Source: an uncultured Alistipes sp. (GTDB taxonomy: Bacteria; Bacteroidota; Bacteroidia; Bacteroidales; Rikenellaceae). From it: DNA of 64,000 nt. Positions within the stretch are counted from its first letter, which is position 1; the number at the start of each line of letters is the position of its first letter. A program made the translations under genes and the position numbers. The stretch spans positions 1-64,000 of the forward strand of contig CAJUAV010000006.1 in NCBI GenBank assembly GCA_910584485.1, written 5' to 3'. Under the pieces are notes generated by a model. That model was given only the letters and a program-made list of their open reading frames with translations, was not told where the DNA came from and did not search any database. Below are positions 41,370-48,588 of the stretch, piece by piece.

Positions 41370-41893
41370 TCAGCGGAACCTACAAGGGGCGGGCGATCGT
41401 TCCGCCCCGCAACCTGCGGGCGCGTCCCACGACCGATTTCGCCAAGGAGAATCTGTTCAACGTGCTGTCGAACCTCGTCGATTTCGAGGCATGCGACGTG
41501 CTGGACCTCTTCGCGGGAACGGGATCGATCAGCTACGAGTTCGCCTCGCGCGGGGCGCGGAGCGTCACGGCGGTCGAGATCAACGCCGTGCATGCCGATT
41601 TCATCCGCCGCACGGCCCGCGAGCTGGGGGCCCGCAATCTCTTCGTGGCGAAGGCGAACGCCTTCCTCTACCTGAAAAGCTGCTCGAAACGCTTCGATCT
41701 GATCTTTTCCGACGCCCCCTACGACCTCGAGGGGAGCGAGGCGGTGATCGAGCAGATCTTCGCCGGCGACCTGCTGCGCGAAGGGGGCCTGCTCGTCTTC
41801 GAACACCCGAAGGGGAAATCGTTCGATGAACACCCTTATTTTTGGCAGTTAAGGAGTTACGGGAGCGTGCAATTTTCTTTCTTCAAAAAGTGA
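41360..41893 (+). CDS. rsmD: 16S rRNA (guanine966-N2)-methyltransferase RsmD
   Basis: SAM-dependent methyltransferase of 177 residues acting on G966 of 16S rRNA during 30S assembly. It has the N-terminal MRIISGTYKGRAI, VLDLFAGTGSISYEFASRGA as SAM-binding motif I, VEINA, and the catalytic motif IV near 120. Motif IV reads DAPY where the family normally has DPPY or DPPF, a conspicuous substitution next to the target-base pocket. Short downstream spacing to tRNA-Asp, but the tRNA has its own promoter box. Confidence 0.92.
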   Translation: MRIISGTYKGRAIVPPRNLRARPTTDFAKENLFNVLSNLVDFEACDVLDLFAGTGSISYEFASRGARSVTAVEINAVHADFIRRTARELGARNLFVAKANAFLYLKSCSKRFDLIFSDAPYDLEGSEAVIEQIFAGDLLREGGLLVFEHPKGKSFDEHPYFWQLRSYGSVQFSFFKK

Positions 41894-41924
41894 CGAAAGC
41901 TATTGCCGTTTCGGAAAAAACCGC

Positions 41925-41932
41925 TATATTTG
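41925..41932 (+). promoter_or_regulatory. -7 promoter box TATATTTG for tRNA-Asp
   Basis: Full TAnnTTTG match 18 bp before the tRNA 5' end. Confidence 0.72.
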
Positions 41933-41950
41933 CAGTCGCAATCAGCAAAC

Positions 41951-42024
41951 GGTGCGTTAGTTCAGCTGGTTAGAATACGTGCCTGTCACGCACGGGGTCA
42001 GGGGTTCGAGTCCCCTACGCACCG
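41951..42024 (+). tRNA. tRNA-Asp(GTC)
   Basis: 74-nt cloverleaf: acceptor arms GGTGCGT / ACGCACC, D-arm TTAGTTCAGCTGGTTAGAA, anticodon arm CGTGC with loop CTGTCAC (anticodon GTC), T-arm GGGGTTCGAGTCCCC, discriminator G. CCA is not encoded. A strong terminator begins two bases later. Confidence 0.96.
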
Positions 42025-42025
42025 C

Positions 42026-42075
42026 AAAGAAAGCAGCCTCCCGAAGCCGAATTTCGGGAGGCTGCTTTCTTTTTT
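42026..42075 (+). terminator. Intrinsic terminator of tRNA-Asp
   Basis: Near-perfect stem of about 19 bp: AAAGAAAGCAGCCTCCCGA pairs with TCGGGAGGCTGCTTTCTTT around a short loop, with further T residues after it. Confidence 0.92.
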
Positions 42076-42113
42076 CGGCTGCCCGTCGCGCCGCAGCTTC
42101 GGAGGGGGGGTAT

Positions 42114-42152
42114 AAAAAGAAGATCGCAACCTACTCGGTTGCGATCTTCTTT
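42114..42152 (-). terminator. Intrinsic terminator of tRNA-Leu
   Basis: 16-bp perfect stem AAAGAAGATCGCAACC / GGTTGCGATCTTCTTT with a 5-nt loop, directly beyond the tRNA-Leu 3' end. TTTTTAT follows on the minus strand. Confidence 0.9.
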
Positions 42153-42239
42153 TGGTGCCCAGGACAAGACTCGAACTTGCACGAACTAATGTTCACTACC
42201 CCCTCAAAGTAGCGTGTCTACCAATTTCACCACCTGGGC
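42153..42239 (-). tRNA. tRNA-Leu(GAG)
   Basis: Class II tRNA of 87 nt on the minus strand. Acceptor arms GCCCAGG / CCTGGGC, discriminator A and encoded CCA. Anticodon stem CTACT/GGTAG with loop TTGAGGG (anticodon GAG), a long variable arm, and T-arm with GTTCGAGTC. It converges on tRNA-Asp; a terminator for each lies between them. Confidence 0.94.
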
Positions 42240-42277
42240 TCATACGCTGCGGCACCGTTAAGTGCCTTTCGGGATTG

Positions 42278-42285
42278 CAAAGATA
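42278..42285 (-). promoter_or_regulatory. -7 promoter box TATCTTTG for tRNA-Leu
   Basis: Perfect minus-strand TATCTTTG, about 40 bp upstream of the tRNA 5' end. Confidence 0.72.
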
Positions 42286-42402
42286 GAGACGATTTCTGAA
42301 AATCCAAAATTTTCGGCGAATATTTTGAAAAATATTGCCCGTGTGCCGTTCGGGCTGCCGACCACGGGCGACGTCACGGTCGCCCGCGGTCGGCGCAATG
42401 CC

Positions 42403-44385
42403 CTATCGGATCGTCATTTCGTCGAGCAGCCACCCTGCGCCGCCGATGCGGTCGATCACCAGCAGCACGTAGCGGATGTCGACGGCGATGTTGCGGCAGA
42501 CGGTCGGATCGAAGCGGATGTCGCTCATCGTCGAGCGCCACGTGCGGTCGAAATTGATCCCCACCAGCTCGCCGCGGCCGTTGAGGATCGGCGAACCGGA
42601 GTTGCCGCCCGTAGTGTGGTTCGTCGCCAGGAAGCAGACGGGCACCGTGCGGCGGCCGTCGATCGAGGTCGCCCAGCGCCCGTAGTCCTTCCGTGCGTGG
42701 AGGTCGCGCAGCGCCTGCGGAATGTCGTAGTCGTAGATGGCGGGGTTGTCCTTGGCGATGATGCCGTCGATGGTCGTGTGGGGCGTGTGGTATTCGCCGT
42801 CGGCGTATTCGTAGCCCGCCACCGTGCCGTAGGCGACGCGCAGCGTCAGGTTGGCGTCGGGGTAGAAGGCGCGCTCGGTGTCGACCTCGCGCAGGGCGCG
42901 CACGTAGGCGGCATAGAGTTCGTTCAGCCGCTTGCTCGAGGGGTTGCGCAGCGAGGTCGTCCCCAGCATCCACGCGATGTGTTGCAGCATGCGCGAGGCG
43001 TCGCTCCGCAGCGCCGTCAGCTGCGTCGTGTCGCTGCCGCTCCACGTCGCCTCGAAGAGGCGGTCGGCATAGGCCTCGACCGAACCTGCGGCCGCCACGC
43101 CGTCGAGGAAGGCGGGCAGACGGTAGCCGTCGGGGCAGTGGCGGTCGTACTGCTTGAGCGCATGGCGGAAGAGGGCGCGTTCGCAGGCGGCGCGCTTGGC
43201 GAAGAAGGGCTCGGCGCGCTCCGCCTCGCTGTAGCGGGCGGGCAGCGTGAAGAGCGTCTCGGCCAGCATCTCGCGGGCGAAATAGGGGGTCAGGATGCGG
43301 GCGTACTCCGCCTTGAGCTGCGGCAGCAGGTCGCCGTAGCGCGGATCCCCCTGCACGCGGGCGGCGAAACGCTCCTCGTAGGCCTCGCGCTCCTCGCACA
43401 CGCGGCGGCGTTCGAGTCCCAGCACCTCGCCCTGCCACTTCTTCCAGGCGTTGGCGATCGAGGCGTGGCGTGCGGCGTAGCAGATGCGCAGCGCGGGGTC
43501 CGAGGCCTGCGCCTCGGCGATGATCGCCAGACGACCGTCGCGGATCGCGATCTTGGTCGGGTCGGAGCGGCGGGCGACGTAGCGCACGGCGTCGGAAAGG
43601 ATGTACTCCTGCGTGTTGCCCGGGAAGCCGTAGATCATCGTGAAATCGCCCTCCTTCACCCCCTTCGTCGAGACGGCGAAATGGCGCTTCGGGCGGTAGG
43701 GGACGTTCTCGGGGGAGTAGGCCGCGGGTTTGTTGTCGGGCGAGGCGTAGATGCGGAAAACGGAGAAATCGCCCGTGTGGCGCGGCCAGATCCAGTTGTC
43801 GGTGTCGCCGCCGAACTTGCCGATCGACGAGGGCGGCGCTCCGACCAGGCGCACGTCGTCGAACTGCTCGTAGACGAAGAGGTAGCGCTGGTCGCCGTAG
43901 TACATCTGCTCGATCGAGGCACGGTACCCCGTTCCCTCGGCTTCGGCGGCTTCGATGATCGCAGCGGCGCTTTCACCCGCCGCGAGGCGGCCGGTTACCT
44001 CCTCCATGCGGACCAGGATGCGGACGTTGAGACCCTCGTTGGGGAGTTCCTCGCTGCGCGAGCGGGCCCAGAAGCCGTGGGTGAGGTAGTCGTGTTCGAC
44101 CGACGAGTGGCGCTGGATGGCGTCGTAGCCGCAATGGTGGTTGGTAAGCAGCAGCCCCCGGTCCGAGACGATCTCGCCCGTGCAGCCGCCGCCGAAGAGG
44201 ACCACGGCGTCCTTCATCGAGGCGCGGTTGATGCTGTAGATATCTTCGGCCGTGAGGCGGAAGCCTTTGGCGCGCATGTCGTCGATGCGCTCGGCGATGA
44301 GGCTCGGGAGCCACATGCCTTCGTCGGCCGCTGCGGGCAGCAGCGCCGAGAGGACGAAACAGAGGGTGAGCAGCAGGTGTTTCAT
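42403..44385 (-). CDS. S46 family dipeptidyl-peptidase, DPP11-like
   Basis: Periplasmic serine dipeptidyl-peptidase of 660 residues that removes N-terminal dipeptides, serving peptide nutrition. Signal peptide MKHLLLTLCFVLSALLPAAA, then DEGMWLP (mature S46 N-terminus). The catalytic His lies in TNHHCGYDAI (H84) and Ser in GNSGSP (S596). In S46 enzymes the residue 18 after the Ser sets specificity: Gly in DPP7 (hydrophobic P1) and Arg in DPP11 (Asp/Glu P1). Here it is R614 in NFDRTW, so acidic P1 specificity is predicted. The C-terminal DIRYVLLVIDRIGG is intact. It follows maf by 18 bp and is probably in the same operon. Confidence 0.92.
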   Translation of the reverse strand: MKHLLLTLCFVLSALLPAAADEGMWLPSLIAERIDDMRAKGFRLTAEDIYSINRASMKDAVVLFGGGCTGEIVSDRGLLLTNHHCGYDAIQRHSSVEHDYLTHGFWARSRSEELPNEGLNVRILVRMEEVTGRLAAGESAAAIIEAAEAEGTGYRASIEQMYYGDQRYLFVYEQFDDVRLVGAPPSSIGKFGGDTDNWIWPRHTGDFSVFRIYASPDNKPAAYSPENVPYRPKRHFAVSTKGVKEGDFTMIYGFPGNTQEYILSDAVRYVARRSDPTKIAIRDGRLAIIAEAQASDPALRICYAARHASIANAWKKWQGEVLGLERRRVCEEREAYEERFAARVQGDPRYGDLLPQLKAEYARILTPYFAREMLAETLFTLPARYSEAERAEPFFAKRAACERALFRHALKQYDRHCPDGYRLPAFLDGVAAAGSVEAYADRLFEATWSGSDTTQLTALRSDASRMLQHIAWMLGTTSLRNPSSKRLNELYAAYVRALREVDTERAFYPDANLTLRVAYGTVAGYEYADGEYHTPHTTIDGIIAKDNPAIYDYDIPQALRDLHARKDYGRWATSIDGRRTVPVCFLATNHTTGGNSGSPILNGRGELVGINFDRTWRSTMSDIRFDPTVCRNIAVDIRYVLLVIDRIGGAGWLLDEMTIR

Positions 44386-44403
44386 GAGTAGGTTCGGATT
44401 GGT

Positions 44404-45000
44404 TTATTCCTGTAAAAAACGTTCGAGTTCGACGTAGACTTTCTGGATCGGCAGCCCCATGACGTTGTAGAAGGAGCCTTCGATGCGTTCGATCGCCGCA
44501 TAGCCGATCCACTCCTGAATGCCGTACGAGCCCGCTTTGTCGAAGGGGCGGAAGGTGTCGACGTAGTAGGCGATCTCCTCCTCCGCGAGGGGGCGGAAGC
44601 GCACCTCGCTGCGGGCCGTGAAGGTGCGGCGGCGGTCGGCGGTGCGCAGCGTCACGCCCGTGACGACCGTGTGGACGGCTCCCGAAAGGCGGCGGAGCAT
44701 GCCGAGGGCGTCGGCGCGGTCGAGCGGCTTGCCGAGGACCTCGCCTCGGAGCACGACCACCGTGTCGGCGGTCAGCAGAATTTCGTCCGCGGCGAGCGGG
44801 CGGGGGCAGGCCTCGCTTTTGAGCTGCGAGAGGAAGGCGGGCACCTCTTCGGGGGGCAGCGAGGCGGGGTAGCGCTCTTCGCAGTCGTACTGCGGGGCGA
44901 GTTCGTAGGGGATGCCGCAGGCGGTCAGCAGTTCGCGGCGGCGGGGCGACTGCGAGGCGAGCAGCAGCCGGCGGTTGCGGAGTCGTTCGTGGAGCAGCAT
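44404..45000 (-). CDS. maf: Maf-like nucleotide pyrophosphatase
   Basis: House-cleaning nucleoside triphosphate pyrophosphatase of 198 residues that hydrolyses dTTP/UTP or modified nucleotides. Maf signatures are LLLASQSPRRRELL near 12-25, TADTVVVLRGEVLGKP near 78-93 and FDKAGSYGIQEWIGYAAIERIEGSFYNVMGLP near 155-186. The last is the YhdE-type (dTTPase/UTPase) pattern. Starts 5 bp after the FAH-family gene and ends 18 bp before the DPP11 gene. Confidence 0.93.
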   Translation of the reverse strand: MLLHERLRNRRLLLASQSPRRRELLTACGIPYELAPQYDCEERYPASLPPEEVPAFLSQLKSEACPRPLAADEILLTADTVVVLRGEVLGKPLDRADALGMLRRLSGAVHTVVTGVTLRTADRRRTFTARSEVRFRPLAEEEIAYYVDTFRPFDKAGSYGIQEWIGYAAIERIEGSFYNVMGLPIQKVYVELERFLQE

Positions 45001-45005
45001 GGCGG

Positions 45006-45635
45006 TCAGCGGATGTCGAAGTTGAGCAGTTCCCGTCCTTCGAGCGAAGCGCGCAGCGTGTCGCCCGCCGCGACGCAGCCGACCCCCGCGGGGGTACCCG
45101 TGAAGAGCAGGTCGCCCATGCGCAGCAGGACGAACTGCGAGACCCAGGCGATCTGCTCGTCGACCGTCCAGAGCATGCGCGCGGTGTCGCCCGCCTGGCG
45201 CGGTTCGCCGTTGAGCGAGAGGTCGAAATGCAGGCGCTGGATGTCGCCGCCCAGCTCGGCGAGGGAGAGGAAGCGCGGCGAGACGGCGGCCGAATGGTCG
45301 AACGATTTGCAGCTCTCCCACGGCAGCCCCTCGGCGATGGCGCGGCGCTGCAGGTCGCGGGCCGTGAAATCGATGCCGAGCCCCACCTCGTCGTAGTAGC
45401 GGTGGGCGAAGCGCCGTTCGATGGCGCGCCCCACGCGGTTGATGCGCACGACCAGCTCGCATTCGTAGTGGATCTCGTTCGAGAAGGCGGGGAGGTAGAA
45501 GGGGTCGTTGTTGCGCAGCAGCGCCGTGTCGGGCTTCAGGAAGAAGAGGGGGTGTTCGGGGCGCGTGCCGCCTCCGCCGTTCTCCTTTTCGGCGATGTGG
45601 TCGTCGTAGTTGCGGCCGATGCAGATGATTTTCAT
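45006..45635 (-). CDS. Fumarylacetoacetate hydrolase family protein
   Basis: A 209-residue FAH-fold hydrolase, likely cytosolic and Mg-dependent. MKIICIGRNYDDHIAE begins the fold; EIHYECELVVRI near 60-71 provides the metal-ligand Glu residues; GIDFTARDLQRRA near 91-103 is followed by DHSAAVSP; GDLLFTGTPAGVGCVAAGD closes the family pattern. FAH proteins of this size act on acylpyruvates, oxaloacetate or related keto acids; the substrate is not predictable. First gene of a probable FAH-maf-DPP11 operon. No promoter box was seen; the upstream 348 bp are hairpin modules. Confidence 0.88.
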   Translation of the reverse strand: MKIICIGRNYDDHIAEKENGGGGTRPEHPLFFLKPDTALLRNNDPFYLPAFSNEIHYECELVVRINRVGRAIERRFAHRYYDEVGLGIDFTARDLQRRAIAEGLPWESCKSFDHSAAVSPRFLSLAELGGDIQRLHFDLSLNGEPRQAGDTARMLWTVDEQIAWVSQFVLLRMGDLLFTGTPAGVGCVAAGDTLRASLEGRELLNFDIR

Positions 45636-45983
45636 GGTATGGGTCGGTTTCCTGGTTATCGTTCGGACGGGGCGGGCCGTCGCTTTGAAGGTCGCACGCA
45701 TGTGCGTGTCGTTCGCCGCCGTCGGCGAACGCGCAGGTTCGACGTCGCAGACGTCGGCAGCCCGCAGCCGCCCCCTGGCGGAGGGCTGCCACTCGCCGAG
45801 AGGCTCGTGCCGCCTCCGCTCGGCTGCGGGGCGTCCCTCTGTGAAGGGGCGCACCCCACGGGCTGCTCGCCCCCCCCCTTGCTCGGCTGCGGCCTCTTTT
45901 TGCATGGCGGGCCGTAGTCCGTTTGTCGCAGGCCTCCTCCGCTCGGCTGCGGGGTGCACTCTGCCTCCTCGGGCAGCGTTTCG
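45636..45983. repeat. Intergenic GC-rich hairpin modules (locus 8)
   Basis: Between the FAH gene and lpxB: CGCAC-GCAT-GTGCG, CGTTCGCCG-CCGT-CGGCGAACG, CGACGTC-GCA-GACGTCG with GGCAGCCC tail, CAGCC...GGGCTG, and three CCGCTCGGCTGCGG motifs in succession. No gene or TAnnTTTG box recognised. Confidence 0.7.
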
Positions 45984-47123
45984 CTATTTGTCCGCCTGCC
46001 GTCCGCGCAGCGTCTCGACCATATCTTTCGCCACGCGGTCACTGGCCCCCGCAGGGCCGATGATCGCGCGCAGCTCGTCGAAATCGCGCAGCATGCGGGC
46101 TCGCTCGGCGCCCCCCTCCAGCAGCGGGCGCAGCTCCCGTTCGAGCCGCTCGCCCGTCGGACGGCTCTCGACCACCTCGCGCACCGCTTCGCGGCCGAGG
46201 TTGAGGTTGACGAGCGAGATCCACGGAATCTTCACCACGAGCGGGCGCAGCCGTTCGTAGAGCCACGGAATGCGGTAGAGCACCACCTCGGGGATCCCCA
46301 TGAGGGCCGTTTCGAGGGTCGCCGTTCCCGAGGTGACGATCGCCGCCTCGGCGACGTGCAGCAGTTCGTAGGTACGGTCGCGGACGATCGCCACGGGGGC
46401 GTCGCCCAGCAGGGCGTCGTAGCGGGCGCGGTCGATCCACGAAACCCCCGCCACGACGAACTGCCGGTCGGGCATCCGCCGCGCCGCTTCGGCCATCGCG
46501 GGGAGGTTGGCGCAGAGCTCCGTCGGGCGGCTGCCCGCCACGAGGGCGACGATCGGTCGCTCGTCGAGCCCGTGCGCCGCGCGGAAATCCGTCCCCGAGG
46601 GGAGTTCGCCGCGCCGCGCCTCGATGGCGTCGACGAGCGGATTGCCCTCGAAGCGGGGTTCGATGCCGAAGCGCGGGAAGTAGTCGCGCTCGAAGGGGAA
46701 GATGATGTAGAGGCGGTCGACGAATCGGCGGATCTGCTTCACGCGCCACTCCTTCCACGCCCACACCTTCGGGGCGATGTAGTAGTGGACCGTGATGCCG
46801 TGCTCGTGGGCCCAGCGCGCCATCTTGAGGTTGAACCCCGGGTAGTCGATCAAAATCAGCACGTCGGGGCCCCAGGCGGCGATGTCGCGGCGGCACTCGG
46901 CGAACTGGCGGCGGATGGTTCCCAGGTGGCGCAGCACGTCCAGAAACCCGAAAAAGGAGGTTTCGCGGTAGTGCTTGACGGGGGTCGTGCCGCCTGCTTC
47001 GGCCATGCGGTCGCCGCCCCAGAAGCGGAAGCGGGCCGCGGGGTCGGCCTTGCGGAGGCCGCGGATGAGGTTGGCGCCGTGCAGATCGCCCGAAGGTTCG
47101 CCGACAAGCAGGTAGTATTTCAT
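45984..47123 (-). CDS. lpxB: Lipid-A-disaccharide synthase
   Basis: GT19 glycosyltransferase of 379 residues that joins UDP-2,3-diacylglucosamine and lipid X to form the lipid A disaccharide at the inner membrane. Diagnostic features are MKYYLLVGEPSGDLHGANL, FWGGDRMAEAGG, DYPGFNLKMARWAHEHGI, YYIAPKVWAWKEWR, the donor-site segment SGTATLETAL and the late VNLNLGREAVREVVE. It confirms a Gram-negative envelope. It lies 15 bp after trmD in the MBL-trmD-lpxB operon. Confidence 0.96.
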   Translation of the reverse strand: MKYYLLVGEPSGDLHGANLIRGLRKADPAARFRFWGGDRMAEAGGTTPVKHYRETSFFGFLDVLRHLGTIRRQFAECRRDIAAWGPDVLILIDYPGFNLKMARWAHEHGITVHYYIAPKVWAWKEWRVKQIRRFVDRLYIIFPFERDYFPRFGIEPRFEGNPLVDAIEARRGELPSGTDFRAAHGLDERPIVALVAGSRPTELCANLPAMAEAARRMPDRQFVVAGVSWIDRARYDALLGDAPVAIVRDRTYELLHVAEAAIVTSGTATLETALMGIPEVVLYRIPWLYERLRPLVVKIPWISLVNLNLGREAVREVVESRPTGERLERELRPLLEGGAERARMLRDFDELRAIIGPAGASDRVAKDMVETLRGRQADK

Positions 47124-47138
47124 CGGTACAGGCTCTTC

Positions 47139-47816
47139 TTATCGTTCCAGCAGATCGGGCCGCAGCCGCTCGGTGCGGGCCAGGGCCTGCTCCTCCTGCC
47201 ACTTTTCGATCTGGGCGAAATTGCCCGACAGCAGCACGTCGGGGACGCGCCAGCCGCGGAATTCGGCGGGACGCGTGTAGACGGGCGGGGCCAGCAGGTC
47301 GTCCTGAAAACAGTCCGTGAGGGCCGACGCCTCGTCGCCGATCGCCCCCGGGACGAGCCGCACGACCGAGTCGGCGATGATGCAGGCGGCCAGCTCGCCC
47401 CCCGTCAGGACGTAGTCGCCGATCGAGATTTCGCGCGTGACGAGGTGTTCGCGGATGCGGTGGTCGATCCCCTTGTAGTGGCCGCAGAGGAGGATGATGT
47501 TTTCGAGCGTCGAGAGGCGGTTGGCCTCGTGCTGGTCGTAGCGGATGCCGTCGGGCGAGGTGTAGATGATCTCGTCGTAGCGCCGCTCGGACTGCAATTT
47601 CTCGACCAGCTCGAAGACCGGTTCGCACTTCATGACCATCCCCGCCTCGCCGCCGAAGGGGTAGTCGTCGGTCGTCTTGCGGCGGTCGTGGGCGTAGTCG
47701 TGGAGGTTGTGGACGACGATTTCGACGAGCCCTTTGTCGCGGGCGCGCTTGAGGATCGATTCGTTCAGGGGCGAAGCGAGCAGATCGGGAACCGAGGAGA
47801 TGATGTCGATGCGCAT
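47139..47816 (-). CDS. trmD: tRNA (guanine37-N1)-methyltransferase
   Basis: SPOUT-class enzyme of 225 residues that methylates G37 of tRNAs reading CNN-type codons and prevents frameshifting. Trefoil-knot motifs: YPFGGEAGMVMK near 52-63, LCGHYKGIDHRI near 110-121, and EISIGDYVLTGGELAAC near 130-146. The C-terminal part has PPVYTRPAEFRGWRVPDVLLSG. Starts 4 bp after the MBL hydrolase gene. Confidence 0.96.
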   Translation of the reverse strand: MRIDIISSVPDLLASPLNESILKRARDKGLVEIVVHNLHDYAHDRRKTTDDYPFGGEAGMVMKCEPVFELVEKLQSERRYDEIIYTSPDGIRYDQHEANRLSTLENIILLCGHYKGIDHRIREHLVTREISIGDYVLTGGELAACIIADSVVRLVPGAIGDEASALTDCFQDDLLAPPVYTRPAEFRGWRVPDVLLSGNFAQIEKWQEEQALARTERLRPDLLER

Positions 47817-47820
47817 GGAG

Positions 47821-48489
47821 CTACTTGTTATAGCCGACCTGATGTTGCAGCACCTCGACGACGAAGGGGTTGTAGAGCGCTTCGTGGCCGAGGGTCGTCG
47901 CTTCGGCGTGGCCCGGGCGGACCGTCACGTCGTCGCCCAGCGGCAGCAGCACGTCGAGGATCGAGCGGACGAGGGTCGGGTAATCGCCCCCTTCGAGGTC
48001 CGTGCGGCCGATCGATTCGCGGAAGAGCGTGTCGCCCGTGAAGAGCACCCGTCCCTCGGGATCGAAGAACGAGACGCCGCCCGGCGTGTGGCCCGGCGTG
48101 CGCAGGATGCGCAGCGCGCTGTTGCCGAAACGCACCTCCTCCATCGTCTCCAGGTCGAGGTCGACCGCGGGCATGTCGCGGGTCGGAATGCCGAAGACGG
48201 AGCCTGCCGCCGACGCTGCGTCGAGCAGGTAACGGTCCTTCGACGAGAGGGCGAAGGGGATGCCGTAGCGGCTGCGCAGGTGCTCGACGCCCAGCACGTG
48301 GTCGAAATGGCCGTGGGTGTTGACCGCCAGCTCGGGACGCAGTCCCAGCTCGGCGATGCGGTCGTCGAGCGCGGCGCGCTCCGAAGGGGTCGAGGCGCCC
48401 GCGTCGATGACGATGCACGCGCGGCTCTCGTCCCAGACGAGGTAGGTGTTCTCCCCGATGGGGTTGAAGGTGAATACGGCGATATTCAT
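47821..48489 (-). CDS. MBL-fold (glyoxalase II-like) hydrolase
   Basis: A 222-residue metallo-beta-lactamase-fold hydrolase. The dinuclear metal motif THGHFDH lies near 58-64, further ligands in TPGHTPGGVSFF, FTGDTLFRESIGRTDL and RPGHAEATT. The arrangement is that of glyoxalase II-like thioesterases common in Bacteroidota. Without a GloA or glutathione pathway in view, the substrate is unknown. It leads the operon with trmD and lpxB, driven by the box at 48513-48520. Confidence 0.9.
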   Translation of the reverse strand: MNIAVFTFNPIGENTYLVWDESRACIVIDAGASTPSERAALDDRIAELGLRPELAVNTHGHFDHVLGVEHLRSRYGIPFALSSKDRYLLDAASAAGSVFGIPTRDMPAVDLDLETMEEVRFGNSALRILRTPGHTPGGVSFFDPEGRVLFTGDTLFRESIGRTDLEGGDYPTLVRSILDVLLPLGDDVTVRPGHAEATTLGHEALYNPFVVEVLQHQVGYNK

Positions 48490-48512
48490 GGTCGAAAGGT
48501 TCGCTTTTTTTG

Positions 48513-48520
48513 CAAAGGTA
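48513..48520 (-). promoter_or_regulatory. -7 promoter box TACCTTTG for the MBL-trmD-lpxB operon
   Basis: Minus-strand TACCTTTG matches TAnnTTTG, 23 bp before the start, with GCAAATTCCGCC further upstream. Confidence 0.68.
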
Positions 48521-48541
48521 GTGTTTTTGGCGGAATTTGCC

Positions 48542-48549
48542 TACCTTTA
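48542..48549 (+). promoter_or_regulatory. -7 promoter-like box TACCTTTA for the lipoprotein gene
   Basis: One mismatch to TAnnTTTG (final A), about 40 bp before the ATG, divergent from the operon promoter 22 bp away. Confidence 0.5.
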
Positions 48550-48588
48550 ACCGCGAAAGGCGGTTTTTTCACCCGCCCTGCCGATGCC

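Noticed and set aside
41951..42239. tRNA-Asp/tRNA-Leu pair as an integration site
   Set aside because: Both tRNAs are complete, no integrase or direct repeat of a tRNA end is visible, and both sides are core genes.
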